The notes: generated from the letters alone by a model not told the origin. 64,000 bases of DNA from Kordiimonas aestuarii (GCF_025574465.1 NZ_JAOBPP010000020.1:414549-478548), one strand, 5' to 3'; positions 19,019-28,520 are shown, numbered from the stretch's first letter. Numbers and translations are program-made.

Positions 19019-19825
19019 TCAAGGGCTTTTTCCGCCCGTTTTCTGCAGTTGCCTCACGGCGCGGGCTACATCTGCCTCCCGCATGAATGTTTCCCCGATC
19101 AGGAAGCAACCAGCGCCTGCGACTTCACATTTTTGTAGGTCTTCAGCAGATTTAAGGCCAGACTCCGCCACGGCTATCCGCGTCGCCGCATAGGTTGGTA
19201 CCAGCGATAATGTGGTGGCGATTGATACTTCCATTGTCTTTAAGTTTCTATTATTTACACCAATAAGCTCACTTTTTAATTTAAGTGCTCGATCAAGCTC
19301 TGGCTTGTCATGAACTTCAATCAAAACATCCATGCCCAAACCGAGGGCGGCATCTTCAAGCTCCGTCGCCAGGCTGTCCTCCAGCGCCGCCATAATCAGC
19401 AGAATGCAGTCCGCCCCGAGTGCTCTTGCTTCCACCACCTGATAGGGGTCGACCATAAAGTCTTTCCGTAGCACAGGAAGCGAACAGGCCTTTCTGGCAG
19501 CGACCAGATAATCGTTATGTCCTTGAAAATATGGTATATCTGTCAACACAGACAGGCAGGTTGCACCGCCTTCTTCGTATGCTCTTGCCAGAGATGCCGG
19601 ATCAAAATCCGGCCTGATAAGGCCTTTGGATGGACTGGCTTTTTTTATTTCACAGATAAAACCGTACCGGTCTGCGGCCCGCGCAGCTTTGAGTGCCCTG
19701 ATAAACCCGCGTGGAAGACTGTTGGATTTTGCTCTATCTTCCTGTTCTGACAGCGGAATTTCAGCCTTTGTCTTTGTGACATGCGCGCGTTTCCGATCGC
19801 AAATTTCGGCTAGAATGTCATGCAT
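19019..19825 (-). CDS. trpC: Indole-3-glycerol phosphate synthase
   Basis: TIM-barrel enzyme that closes the indole ring in tryptophan synthesis. The 268-residue product starts MHDILAEICDRKRAHV and has the catalytic Lys and substrate motifs EIKKASPSKG (near residue 55), LRKDFMVDPYQV, and AESGL near the C-terminus. The ATG overlaps the trpD stop by 8 bases and has GGAGG 7 bases upstream, so a longer reading into trpD is rejected. It is monofunctional, without a TrpF fusion. Confidence 0.97.
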   Translation of the reverse strand: MHDILAEICDRKRAHVTKTKAEIPLSEQEDRAKSNSLPRGFIRALKAARAADRYGFICEIKKASPSKGLIRPDFDPASLARAYEEGGATCLSVLTDIPYFQGHNDYLVAARKACSLPVLRKDFMVDPYQVVEARALGADCILLIMAALEDSLATELEDAALGLGMDVLIEVHDKPELDRALKLKSELIGVNNRNLKTMEVSIATTLSLVPTYAATRIAVAESGLKSAEDLQKCEVAGAGCFLIGETFMREADVARAVRQLQKTGGKSP

Positions 19826-20855
19826 CTTCAGCCTCCGGTCTGTTGGCTTGTGTAAAGCTAACCCATTGGGAGAGTGTGTTTTTTGCCTTGCCGCTATCGA
19901 TCGTTGCGCGGGCCTTGTCCACACCCTCTTGCAGCGTGCCTGCAAGGCCAGCCACAACCAGCGCAGCGCCTGTGTTCATCAAGACGATATCACGGTAGGC
20001 AGACGGGCTTCCGGCCAGCAGGTCCCGGATAGCCTGCGCATTGACATCAGCATCTCCACCCTTCAAGGTGTTGATATCGCTTGTGTTCAGGCCTACATCG
20101 GCAGGACTAACCTCAAATTCACGGATGGTACCCTTCTTTAATTCTGCGACAAAGGTCGGGCCGGTTACTGTCAGTTCATCAAGGCCGTCGCTGCCATGGA
20201 CAACCCAAACATGCTCACTGCCGAGCTTTGACAGAACCTCCGCCATTGGGCGTAGCCACTGCCGGTCAAAAACTCCCAAGACCTGACGTTTTGCCTGTGC
20301 TGGATTTGCAAGGGGCCCCAACAGGTTAAATATTGTTCTTAATTGAAGAGATGCACGGGCGGGAGCAACATGACGCATGGCCCGGTGATGGGATGGGGCA
20401 AACATGAAGGCGAAGCCGTGCTGCCTGAGGCTGGCTTCATTTGCTTCCTGGCTCATTTCTAGATTGGCGCCCAGGGACATGAGGACGTCGGCGGAGCCGG
20501 ACTTGGAAGAAACCGAGCGGTTACCGTGCTTTGCCACCACGGCGCCAGCTGCAGCCGCGACAATCGCTGCAGCCGTCGAGATATTATAGGTCCCAATGCC
20601 GTCACCGCCGGTGCCACAGGTGTCGATATGACCTGCAGGTGCGACGATCTTGTCTGCCTTGGCGCGCAAAACCCGCGCGCCACCGACGATTTCGTCAACC
20701 TGTTCGCCGCGAAGGCGCAACGCCATGATAAAGGCTGCCATTTGTGCCAGGTCCGCAGCGCCGGACATTATAATGTCAAACGCGTCCTGCGCCTCGTCAG
20801 TGTCCAGGAAATGGCCGTCCGCGAGTTTAGCAAGGATGGGTCTCAGGTCTGACAT
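19818..20855 (-). CDS. trpD: Anthranilate phosphoribosyltransferase
   Basis: Transfers phosphoribose from PRPP to anthranilate, the second step of tryptophan synthesis. The 345-residue product has the PRPP-binding CGTGGDGIGTYNIST near residue 80, KHGNRSVSSKSGSAD near 107, and the family block RTIFNLLGPLANPA. It starts 4 bases after the trpG stop and overlaps trpC, so trpG-trpD-trpC form one translationally coupled operon. Confidence 0.98.
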   Translation of the reverse strand: MSDLRPILAKLADGHFLDTDEAQDAFDIIMSGAADLAQMAAFIMALRLRGEQVDEIVGGARVLRAKADKIVAPAGHIDTCGTGGDGIGTYNISTAAAIVAAAAGAVVAKHGNRSVSSKSGSADVLMSLGANLEMSQEANEASLRQHGFAFMFAPSHHRAMRHVAPARASLQLRTIFNLLGPLANPAQAKRQVLGVFDRQWLRPMAEVLSKLGSEHVWVVHGSDGLDELTVTGPTFVAELKKGTIREFEVSPADVGLNTSDINTLKGGDADVNAQAIRDLLAGSPSAYRDIVLMNTGAALVVAGLAGTLQEGVDKARATIDSGKAKNTLSQWVSFTQANRPEAEDA

Positions 20856-20859
20856 GGTT

Positions 20860-21435
20860 TTAACCTTCTTCGCAGAGGGTGAGGAAGTTTTTCATCAATG
20901 CATGACCGTGATCAGACGCGATACTCTCTGGATGGAACTGTACGCCGTGCAAAGGATAGTCTCTGTGTTGCAATCCCATAATAAGGCCATCATCGGTCTC
21001 TGCTGTGATCTCAAGGCATTCAGGCAAGTTGTCTCGCGCGACAATGAGCGAGTGGTACCGCGTGGCCTCATAAGGGCTTGGTAGTCCTTTGAAAAGCCCG
21101 GTACCGGAGTGGGTTATCCAGCTTGTTTTGCCATGCATCACATAAGGCGCCCGGCAAACCGTACCGCCAAACACCTGACCGATGCTTTGAAAGCCCAGGC
21201 ATACGCCAAATATCGGGATATCGGCCCTGACTGTGTCAATGAGGTCAAGGCAAATGCCGGCTTCGTTCGGCGTGCAGGGACCAGGGCTGATAATGATGCC
21301 TTTCGGCGTTTTTGAAACGACATCGGCGATCGAAATCTGGTCATTGCGATAAACGTCAACTTTTGCCCCCAATTCAACCAGATAATGGTACAAATTGTAG
21401 GTAAAGCTGTCGTAATTATCGATCAGAATATACAT
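20860..21435 (-). CDS. trpG: Anthranilate (or aminodeoxychorismate) synthase glutamine amidotransferase subunit
   Basis: Class I glutamine amidotransferase that supplies ammonia to TrpE. The 191-residue product has [12 protein letters not shown] at the N-terminus, the oxyanion loop [11 protein letters not shown], nucleophile Cys79 in [10 protein letters not shown], and the His/Glu pair in QFHPES near residue 170. The residue after GVCLG is Phe, where TrpG and PabA usually have His. The protein may serve both tryptophan and folate synthesis, as in bacteria with a single amphibolic subunit. It leads the trpGDC operon; trpE is 2.1 kb away, behind two oppositely oriented genes. Confidence 0.95.
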   Translation of the reverse strand: MYILIDNYDSFTYNLYHYLVELGAKVDVYRNDQISIADVVSKTPKGIIISPGPCTPNEAGICLDLIDTVRADIPIFGVCLGFQSIGQVFGGTVCRAPYVMHGKTSWITHSGTGLFKGLPSPYEATRYHSLIVARDNLPECLEITAETDDGLIMGLQHRDYPLHGVQFHPESIASDHGHALMKNFLTLCEEG

Positions 21436-21557
21436 TCACCGGGGCCCCTGATTCTTGAAACATTTGGACAATGCGGCTTTCGGGGGGAATGTCAATGCTG
21501 GACTGGCGCTATCGTGGTAATTGCAGGCAGACAAAAGATTAACTGAAGTATTAGAAC

Positions 21558-22625
21558 GTGTTCGGGCAAAAAAAACTAAATTCCAAGCGTCAGACAACGA
21601 AAAAGCCCAGCCGCTGGCAGCGCTTCAAGCGTGCGGCGATCTATCTTTATGTGGGGGTCGTGCTGGCCAGCATCACAGCCCTTGTCTTGGTTCTTGATGA
21701 TGAAAAAGACATGTTGCGGGACGAAGGCAACGCGGAAATTGACGCTGACGTGGTTGCCATTCTTGAGGCCATGGACGGTGAGAAGTCCGAAGCACCTATT
21801 GGAGAGATTGACGACTTTCTGCCAATACGTAAGCAAAAGCCCGCAAAGGTCGAGCCGGAGCCTGTCGAACCCGCCTGGCGCCTTTATGCCGCCAACTGGC
21901 CGCTGGTCCGGCAACCGATGTTGGCCATTGTGATCGACGATCTGGGCCTTTCGGAAGACGCGACAACACTTCTTGCTGAAATGCAAGGCCCTTACACTCT
22001 TTCCTACTTGCCTTACGCTGAAAATTTGGCAACGCAGACAGCTCTCGTTCGAAATGCAGGTCATGAGCTTATGGTGCATATGCCCATGCAGCCACAAAAC
22101 GCGGACGCGGACCCGGGACCAAACGCCATGTTAAACGACCTGACACCAGCGGAGTTTGACCGGCGGCTGGAGTGGAATTTGAGCCGCTTCGAGGGATATG
22201 TCGGCGTGAATAATCATATGGGGAGCGCGTTGACTGAAAATGCGGGGGCGATGGTGCGGGTGATGGTACGACTGAAGCGGGACGGGCATCTGTTTCTGGA
22301 TAGTCTGACATCGCCAAAAAGCGTCGGTGTTCGGGCCGCAAAAGCTACCGGCGTGCCCTACATCGCGCGTGACATATTTCTCGATAATGTCCGGCAAGAG
22401 GGCCTCATTCTCGAACAATTGGCAAAAGCAGAGCGGATTGCGCGGTCGCGCGGGTATGCCATTGCCATTTGCCATCCCTATGATGTGACTCTCGGGACTT
22501 TGATGAAATGGCGTAAGACATTGGATAAAAAGGGTATTAGCCTTGTCCCACTTAGCCAGATTGTCGCCAGCCGCGAGGCAGTGCGCCATGCCCGGCTTGT
22601 TAATGCACAGGAAAAAGATGACTGA
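21558..22625 (+). CDS. Divergent polysaccharide deacetylase family protein
   Basis: Membrane-anchored periplasmic protein of the YibQ / divergent polysaccharide deacetylase family. The 355-residue product starts with a GTG, has a Lys/Arg-rich cytoplasmic stub, and a single hydrophobic anchor at about residues 30-50. An acidic and proline-containing linker follows, then a deacetylase-like barrel from PMLAIVIDDLGLSED (about residue 120). ELMVHMPMQP, VGVNNHMGSALT and LFLDSLTSPKS are family blocks, and a His lies in AICHPYD. The two Asp and the His suggest a metal site, but the substrate is unknown. It overlaps the next gene by 8 bases and is divergent from trpG. Confidence 0.88.
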   Translation: MFGQKKLNSKRQTTKKPSRWQRFKRAAIYLYVGVVLASITALVLVLDDEKDMLRDEGNAEIDADVVAILEAMDGEKSEAPIGEIDDFLPIRKQKPAKVEPEPVEPAWRLYAANWPLVRQPMLAIVIDDLGLSEDATTLLAEMQGPYTLSYLPYAENLATQTALVRNAGHELMVHMPMQPQNADADPGPNAMLNDLTPAEFDRRLEWNLSRFEGYVGVNNHMGSALTENAGAMVRVMVRLKRDGHLFLDSLTSPKSVGVRAAKATGVPYIARDIFLDNVRQEGLILEQLAKAERIARSRGYAIAICHPYDVTLGTLMKWRKTLDKKGISLVPLSQIVASREAVRHARLVNAQEKDD

Positions 22626-23574
22626 CAAATTGACAGTAGCCATTCTTGGCTGCGAACATTGCCATATTCGCGGAAACAGCCGGTTGTTGGCTTCTTTGTC
22701 GGAGGCTGCCGTCGTTGGTGTCTGGGGCAGGGACGAGGCTTATGCCAAGTCGGTCGCTGCACAGTTTGATGCGGCACTCTGGCAGACGCCGGATGATATC
22801 CCGCCCATCGACCTGGCGCTTGTTACCAGTGACACCCGGGATCATGCCATGGTTTTGCGTGCCCTTGATGGGCTCGCGAGCGCGGTGCACATGGACAAAC
22901 CGCTCGGATTGAATTCGCAAGATGCACGTAGGATCGCTACGCTGGCTGAGCCATATGCAGACCGGTTCGCTGTGGGCTTTTTTCTGCGGCTCAACCCTCT
23001 TTTTATTGAGCTGCAGGCCAGAATTGCGGCGGGTGAGATCGGGACCCTCAAACATTTGTCCATGACGTTTGGTCATACGGGGCGACTTGATGGCTGGCTG
23101 GATGACTGGCCAGCGTTTGATGATATTTCCCGCATGGGATACGGAGCCTTTGGGGACCTTGTGTCACATACAATCGACGCGGCGACGTTGCTTGCCGGGC
23201 GCTTGACGCCGGTCACATGCATGCTTGAACGGCGCGCGGGACTGTCAACAGACGTGGGCGGTGCAGCGATTGCAACATCGAACAGCGGTGTGCTTGTGCG
23301 CTTCTTTGCAAGCGCGGAGATGCAGGGACCAAGACTTGAAGTCAGGGCCGATGGGACAAAGGGCAGCCTGTGGCTCAGGGGCCGCACTCTTGGGCGGTAT
23401 AACCACGAGGGCGACCCGGAAATCCTCGCGTCCGGTGGCTGGTCGCAGGCCTCGGACGGGCCGGCCGCACTGATTGCGAAGCTTCAAGGCAAACCACATG
23501 CTGTCTATGCTACGGCTGCGGATGGTGTGTATGTCAATGAAGTACTGGATAGCTTTATGGCGATGGCAGGTTAA
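22618..23574 (+). CDS. Gfo/Idh/MocA-type oxidoreductase
   Basis: Probable NAD(P)-dependent dehydrogenase acting on a sugar or polyol. The product is 318 residues from the ATG at 22618, which overlaps the preceding stop by 8 bases and has AGGA 6 bases upstream. The N-terminal Rossmann segment is TVAILGCEHCHIRGNS, so the usual GxGxxG is altered. The catalytic Lys is in AVHMDKPLGL (near residue 97), and GDLVSHTIDAATLLAG matches the family's GDxxxHxxD motif. Its stop shares the TTAA at 23571-23574 with the opposing trpE stop. The substrate cannot be predicted; pairing with the deacetylase hints at carbohydrate metabolism. Confidence 0.85.
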   Translation: MTDKLTVAILGCEHCHIRGNSRLLASLSEAAVVGVWGRDEAYAKSVAAQFDAALWQTPDDIPPIDLALVTSDTRDHAMVLRALDGLASAVHMDKPLGLNSQDARRIATLAEPYADRFAVGFFLRLNPLFIELQARIAAGEIGTLKHLSMTFGHTGRLDGWLDDWPAFDDISRMGYGAFGDLVSHTIDAATLLAGRLTPVTCMLERRAGLSTDVGGAAIATSNSGVLVRFFASAEMQGPRLEVRADGTKGSLWLRGRTLGRYNHEGDPEILASGGWSQASDGPAALIAKLQGKPHAVYATAADGVYVNEVLDSFMAMAG

Positions 23575-25094
23575 CCGCGGTTGGACCGGGCAAACCTGAG
23601 GGCTTCTTTTGCGGCAGAGAGCAAGGCTTTTGCCTTGTTTTCACATTCCTGAAATTCTGATTCAGCACTGCTGTCGGCTACGACACCGGCCCCTGCCTGC
23701 ACGTGCATAACGCCGTCTTTCACGATAGCAGTACGTAGTACGATGCAGGTATCCATGGCGCCACTGGCGCTGAAATAGCCCACACTACCGGCATAGGGTC
23801 CCCGCGCGTCGACTTCCAATTCGTCAATGATCTCCATGGCGCGGACCTTTGGCGCGCCCGAGACGGTACCAGCCGGGAAGCCGGCAGCAAGGGCGTCGAT
23901 AGCGTCAAAACGCGAGGCGTCCAATTCGCCCACCACGTTGGAGACGATGTGCATGACATGCGAATAAAGCTCGATGGTGTTACGCGCGGTTACCTTTACA
24001 CTGCCGGGTTTGGCAACGCGGCCGACATCATTGCGACCGAGATCCAGGAGCATCAGGTGTTCAGCCAACTCCTTCTGGTCGGACAGCAGGTCATCGGCTA
24101 ACGCAGCATCTTCAACTGGATTCGCACCGCGCTTTCGTGTGCCTGCGATCGGCCGAATGGTGACCTCATCATCGCGCAGCCGCACCAGAATTTCAGGGCT
24201 GGAGCCGACGATGGCAAAGTCTTCAAATGCCAGATGATACATGAAGGGCGAGGGGTTGGTGCGCCTGAGCGCCCGGTACAAGGAGAATGGCGGCAGCTCA
24301 AACGGCATGGAAAACCGCTGACTTAGCACAACCTGAAAAATATCACCTGAGAGGATATAATTCTGTGCGTGTTCCACCATTTCATAGAAATGTTTGCGCC
24401 CGGTGTTCGAGACGGCGTCCTGCATCTCCGGTGCTGCGATCGATGGCGACAGTGGTAGTGGGCTGTCCAACTTGCCCAGCATTGCATCAAGGCGCGCGTC
24501 GGCCGCCCGCAGTGCATCACAGGCGGCGACATCTTTTTTCGGGCGCACGGGCGTTACCAGCGTGATCAGGTTTGTAACGCTGTCAAAAATAGCCATGATG
24601 GTGGGGCGTATGAAGATGGACGTCGCCAAGCCGAGAGGGTCTGGCTTTGCCGTCGTCAGCTTTTCCATCTGCCTGACCATATCATAGCCCATATATCCGA
24701 CAAGCCCTGCGGCCATCGGGGGCAGGGGGTGTGGCAGGTCAATCAGGCTTTCCTGTTGCAGTGCGCGCAGGCTTTCAAGGGGTTTGGTCTTCAATGTCTC
24801 ATAGCTGCCGCCAGTGTCTGCATCACGGCAGATCGAGACTTTATCCCCCTCGTTGCGCCAAACAATATCAGGGCGGAGGCCGATAATAGAATAACGGCCT
24901 CGGCTTTCGCCGCCTTCAACGGATTCCAGCAGACAGGAATATTTTTCCCCAACCGCCAGCTTCAGATATGCGGAGACGGGTGTGTCAAGATCAGCAACCA
25001 GCGTCGTCGCCACAACCTGTGGCGTACCAGCCTCATAAAGGCGTGTTTGCGCCTCTATGTCCTTGTCTGTACCGGGGGAGTCCGAGTTGGTCAC
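23571..25094 (-). CDS. trpE: Anthranilate synthase component I
   Basis: Converts chorismate to anthranilate with ammonia from TrpG. The 507-residue product keeps the tryptophan feedback motif LLES (in SCLLESVEGGESRGRYS, about residue 55). In the chorismate domain it has NPSPFMYHL, RPIAGTRKRG, LMLLDLGRNDVGRVA and the C-terminal GAGVVADS. It begins with a GTG 4 bases after the ppiD stop, so it is probably expressed from the ppiD promoter. No leader peptide or attenuator is seen. Confidence 0.97.
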   Translation of the reverse strand: MTNSDSPGTDKDIEAQTRLYEAGTPQVVATTLVADLDTPVSAYLKLAVGEKYSCLLESVEGGESRGRYSIIGLRPDIVWRNEGDKVSICRDADTGGSYETLKTKPLESLRALQQESLIDLPHPLPPMAAGLVGYMGYDMVRQMEKLTTAKPDPLGLATSIFIRPTIMAIFDSVTNLITLVTPVRPKKDVAACDALRAADARLDAMLGKLDSPLPLSPSIAAPEMQDAVSNTGRKHFYEMVEHAQNYILSGDIFQVVLSQRFSMPFELPPFSLYRALRRTNPSPFMYHLAFEDFAIVGSSPEILVRLRDDEVTIRPIAGTRKRGANPVEDAALADDLLSDQKELAEHLMLLDLGRNDVGRVAKPGSVKVTARNTIELYSHVMHIVSNVVGELDASRFDAIDALAAGFPAGTVSGAPKVRAMEIIDELEVDARGPYAGSVGYFSASGAMDTCIVLRTAIVKDGVMHVQAGAGVVADSSAESEFQECENKAKALLSAAKEALRFARSNRG

Positions 25095-25098
25095 GCTT

Positions 25099-27027
25099 TT
25101 ACCGCTCAGCTTGGCTGCGGAACAGTTGTTCTACGATGTTGCGGTGTACCTCAGGTTCATAGAGATCAAGCAGGTATGCCTGATATTCCTGGAACAGCTC
25201 GGCCTGGAACTGCTCAACGAGTTGGTCATAGAGCGCGTCAACGGCAGCCCTATTGGATGCTGGCTCACCTGCTGACACGCTGTCGACACGTACCACGACG
25301 TAACCGTTGCCGTCAGCCGCACGTTCAGCATCGACTTCGCCGATCGGCAAGTCGAAAATCAGACGCCGGATGTTCTGTGAAAGGCCGGACGTGCCTTCTG
25401 CCGTGCGGCTTACATTCTTGGCATCAAATGAGGTGCCACCCAACTCATCCGCGACCGTCTCCGCATCTTCGCCAGCGATCAGACGTGTTTTGGCTTCCTC
25501 GGCAATTTCTCCGGCACGGCGCTGGCTTTCCTCGGCTGTCCAGGCCGCGCGTACCGTGCTGCTGACGTCCTCGAAGTTCTGTTGGGTGGGTTCCTGAACC
25601 TCCGAGAGCTCAACCAGGTAGATGCCTTTGGTGTTATCGCGAGGGTCGATGTCTTTCACGATGGGCTCAATACCGGTTTCAAGCCTGAACGCTTCCTGCA
25701 TGACAGTATATTCGTTCTGCTGGGTCACCACTTGTTCACCCGCTGCATTTTTACCTTGAGCGTCAATGCCTGTGACCGTAGCGAGCGACAGGTCAAGCTT
25801 GTTGGCGACAGGGGTAAGGGCCCCATCTTCCGCGATAGCGTCTTCAAGCTCAGGCAGATAATCGAACATCAAATCGACAGCCTGTTCTTCACGCAGGGTA
25901 GTTTCAATCTCGGCGCGGGCGTCGTCTATGCTCACGGTGCTGCCAGGTGTGATGCCGTCCACCTTGAAGACGCTCCAACCAGCAATGCCTTCGATTGGTG
26001 CGGTCATCGCGCCGTCTTCCAAGGCAAATACAGCCTCAGCTGCGTCGCTATCGAAGCCGGTGCTGACATCATCATAGCTATTGGCGCCAAGTGCGATTTC
26101 TTCCTTGGTGAAAGCCGTAGTTTCGGCGCCCGCAGTCGCGAAGTCGGTGCCGCCCTCGACATTGGATATGAATGCCAGCGCTTCTGCCTCGGTGGGAAAG
26201 CTTACCTGCAGCAGATTGCGGGTTTCGGGTTTTACAAACTCGTCGCGGCGGCTCTCATAGGCTGCGGTTATATCATCCTCGATCAACTCAACCTTGTCGG
26301 TGAATTGGGCGGGGGTAAGCATGATGTAGCGGTAACTGCGGCGCTCCGGTGTCATATAAGTTGCTTTGGAGGCGTCATAGTAGGCCTGAAGCTCTTCTGT
26401 CGTTGGTTCAGCAATGTTTGTAATGTCGCTGGCCGAGAAGTTGATCATCGCGGCACGGCGGCGTTCAGCCTGCCAGACATAAAGCTCTTCAGCCAAGGCG
26501 CGTGGAAGCAGCGTTCTGGCGCCCATGCTTCCCATCAACTGGTTGCGCGCGATCCCGCGGCGGAGGTCAGAATATAGCTCGGATTTGGAAAAGCCGGCGC
26601 TTTGCAGTGCCCGTTCCATCATCTCGGGGCTAAAGCTGCCGTCGGGTGCCTGGAATGCCTCGAAGGTGCGAATTTCCTTTGCGAGTTGAACCTCTGTCGC
26701 GCGCAGACCCATGTCGCGCATGTGTTCGGCAATGGCGGCGTCGGACACCATCTGGTTCAATACCTGATAGTCCAGGTTCATGAGCTTGATTATCTCTTCA
26801 GTGCTCATTTGCCCGCCAAACTGCTGTTGCAGCTGACGCGCCTGCCGCTGCACGGCATTGGCAAAGACCTGGGTCGATACGTCGGTATCACCAACTTTGG
26901 CAACGGTCCTGGTGCTGCCCGCCAACATACCAGGGCCAATGCCCCATATGGCGAAGGCCGCGATCAGCAAACCCAGAAGGACTTTAACAAAAATGGAGTC
27001 CAGTGCCCCACGAAGATTGAACAGCAT
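25099..27027 (-). CDS. ppiD: Peptidylprolyl isomerase PpiD (SurA N-terminal type)
   Basis: Inner-membrane-anchored periplasmic chaperone that contacts nascent envelope proteins at the Sec channel. The 642-residue product has a single N-terminal transmembrane helix (about residues 12-33), a SurA-like N-terminal domain (about 35-220) and a parvulin-type region (about 250-370). A C-terminal helical part follows. Parvulin active-site residues are poorly conserved, as in other PpiD proteins. It precedes trpE on the same strand and is divergent from tpiA across a 252-base gap. Confidence 0.92.
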   Translation of the reverse strand: MLFNLRGALDSIFVKVLLGLLIAAFAIWGIGPGMLAGSTRTVAKVGDTDVSTQVFANAVQRQARQLQQQFGGQMSTEEIIKLMNLDYQVLNQMVSDAAIAEHMRDMGLRATEVQLAKEIRTFEAFQAPDGSFSPEMMERALQSAGFSKSELYSDLRRGIARNQLMGSMGARTLLPRALAEELYVWQAERRRAAMINFSASDITNIAEPTTEELQAYYDASKATYMTPERRSYRYIMLTPAQFTDKVELIEDDITAAYESRRDEFVKPETRNLLQVSFPTEAEALAFISNVEGGTDFATAGAETTAFTKEEIALGANSYDDVSTGFDSDAAEAVFALEDGAMTAPIEGIAGWSVFKVDGITPGSTVSIDDARAEIETTLREEQAVDLMFDYLPELEDAIAEDGALTPVANKLDLSLATVTGIDAQGKNAAGEQVVTQQNEYTVMQEAFRLETGIEPIVKDIDPRDNTKGIYLVELSEVQEPTQQNFEDVSSTVRAAWTAEESQRRAGEIAEEAKTRLIAGEDAETVADELGGTSFDAKNVSRTAEGTSGLSQNIRRLIFDLPIGEVDAERAADGNGYVVVRVDSVSAGEPASNRAAVDALYDQLVEQFQAELFQEYQAYLLDLYEPEVHRNIVEQLFRSQAER

Positions 27028-27279
27028 GCACCCGTGCTCCCGTCGGTAATACGCTACTTATGGTTTTTGATGGCCGATTTTTGCCACCTGCTTTAGGGCG
27101 CGCATCATAAGCATGGTTTTTCGCCCTCGCAACAAGGGAAATAGGAGAAAACGGGGATATCATTGTATAGAGGGGCAGGGTATTGAGACATCGGGGCCGG
27201 AAAGCCTAGTCATCCTTCTGTCAATTTGCTACTTAGCGCACCATAATATCTATATAAAAATCCATAATGAGGCCCCAAT

Positions 27280-28029
27280 ATGAAACCGACTGCCCTTGTT
27301 GCAGGAAACTGGAAAATGAATGGTCTGGCGTCCAGTCAGGCTGAACTTGAAGCACTTGCTGCCATGCTGAAAGAAGGCGGCAAGGCTGCTTGCGATGTGC
27401 TTATCTGCCCGCCGTTTACCTTGGTATCGGCCTTTGCGACGGCTGGTTATACCGGTATTGCTATCGGCGCACAGGATTGCCATACGGCGGCAAGTGGTGC
27501 TCACACGGGTGATATTTCCGTAGAGATGTTGCGAGATGCTGGCGCCAGCTACGTCATCGTTGGTCATTCGGAGCGCCGTGCGGATCATGCAGAAACGGAC
27601 GCGCTGGTTGCACAGAAGGCTGCTGCGGTACTTGGTGCAGGCCTGAAAGCTATCGTGTGCGTTGGCGAAACCGAGGCAGAGCGGGATGCCGGGCGGACGC
27701 TTGAGGTCGTGTTGTCCCAGATCGGTCAATCGTTGCCGGATGCCGCGACAGCGGAAAATACTATTGTCGCTTATGAGCCTGTTTGGGCAATCGGTACCGG
27801 CCGCACGCCAACAGTTGAAGACGTTGCCGAGGTCCATACGGCGATCAGAAAATCGCTTGTTGAGCGTTTTGGTGATGCTGGTGAAGGTTTTGCTATATTG
27901 TATGGCGGCTCGGTGAAACCATCCAACGCTGCTGAACTGATGGCGGCGGCTAACGTAAACGGTGCCCTTGTTGGTGGGGCCAGCCTGAAGGCCGCAGACT
28001 TCAACGGTATTATCGACGCGTATCGCTGA
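27280..28029 (+). CDS. tpiA: Triosephosphate isomerase
   Basis: Interconverts dihydroxyacetone phosphate and glyceraldehyde 3-phosphate. The 249-residue TIM barrel has Lys12 in GNWKMNG, the catalytic His in IVGHSERR (near 95), the catalytic Glu in [11 protein letters not shown] (near 167), and the phosphate loop [14 protein letters not shown] lies about 9 bases before the ATG. secG and pyrG follow, the common alphaproteobacterial order tpiA-secG-pyrG-eno. Confidence 0.98.
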   Translation: MKPTALVAGNWKMNGLASSQAELEALAAMLKEGGKAACDVLICPPFTLVSAFATAGYTGIAIGAQDCHTAASGAHTGDISVEMLRDAGASYVIVGHSERRADHAETDALVAQKAAAVLGAGLKAIVCVGETEAERDAGRTLEVVLSQIGQSLPDAATAENTIVAYEPVWAIGTGRTPTVEDVAEVHTAIRKSLVERFGDAGEGFAILYGGSVKPSNAAELMAAANVNGALVGGASLKAADFNGIIDAYR

Positions 28030-28053
28030 TATCGCGGCCATAATAAAATTAAT

Positions 28054-28091
28054 GTAGGCTTTGCCTGTAATTTGAGCTTGGCAAAGCCTAC
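28054..28091 (+). terminator. Long perfect hairpin after tpiA
   Basis: GTAGGCTTTGCC (28054-28065) and GGCAAAGCCTAC (28080-28091) form a perfect 12-base stem with a 14-base loop, 25 bases after the tpiA stop. No T-run follows on the plus strand, so it may be a weak terminator, an RNA-stabilising 3' element or a protein site. secG starts 103 bases later and may have its own promoter. Confidence 0.5.
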
Positions 28092-28193
28092 CTTCATGAG
28101 ATAGAAACCGCGCTTTGAATAGTCCGCCAGTTTTGTATAATCGGCTTAGCGTCGTTGGTGGGTATCGGCAAAAGAGTTTGTAGGACAGGTTAT

Positions 28194-28520
28194 ATGGAAA
28201 CCGTATTACTAAGCATCCACCTGATTGTTGCGATTGCCCTTGTGGCTGTCATATTGCTTCAGCGTTCTGAAGGCGGTGCGCTTGGTATCGGTGGTGGCCA
28301 GGGCGGCATGATGACAGCCCGCGGCGCAGGTAACCTTCTGACAAAGGCGACCAAATGGCTTGCCATTGTCTTTTTGGCAAACTCGCTCCTGCTTGGATGG
28401 TTCGCTGCCAACAAACGTGGCGACGATGCGGTGCTCGACGCCGCAGTAGAACAAAGTAAGGAAGGCGGCGACAGCCAACTCCCTGAAATACCAACCGTTC
28501 CTGAGGACGGTGAGGGTTAA
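28194..28520 (+). CDS. secG: Preprotein translocase subunit SecG
   Basis: Small SecYEG partner that aids SecA-driven export. The 108-residue product starts METVLLSIHLIVAIALVAVI and has two transmembrane helices (about 3-21 and 54-72) joined by the family loop QRSEGGALGIGGGQGG. The polar, acidic tail is typical of alphaproteobacterial SecG. AGGACAGG lies just before the ATG at 28194; a longer frame from 28155 lacks such a site. A strong terminator follows. Confidence 0.93.
   Translation: METVLLSIHLIVAIALVAVILLQRSEGGALGIGGGQGGMMTARGAGNLLTKATKWLAIVFLANSLLLGWFAANKRGDDAVLDAAVEQSKEGGDSQLPEIPTVPEDGEG

Noticed and set aside
27028..27279. Possible regulatory RNA or promoter motif in the ppiD/tpiA divergent gap
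   Set aside because: The 252-base gap has an AT-rich stretch before tpiA, but no convincing -35/-10 pair or stable structure could be assigned by eye.
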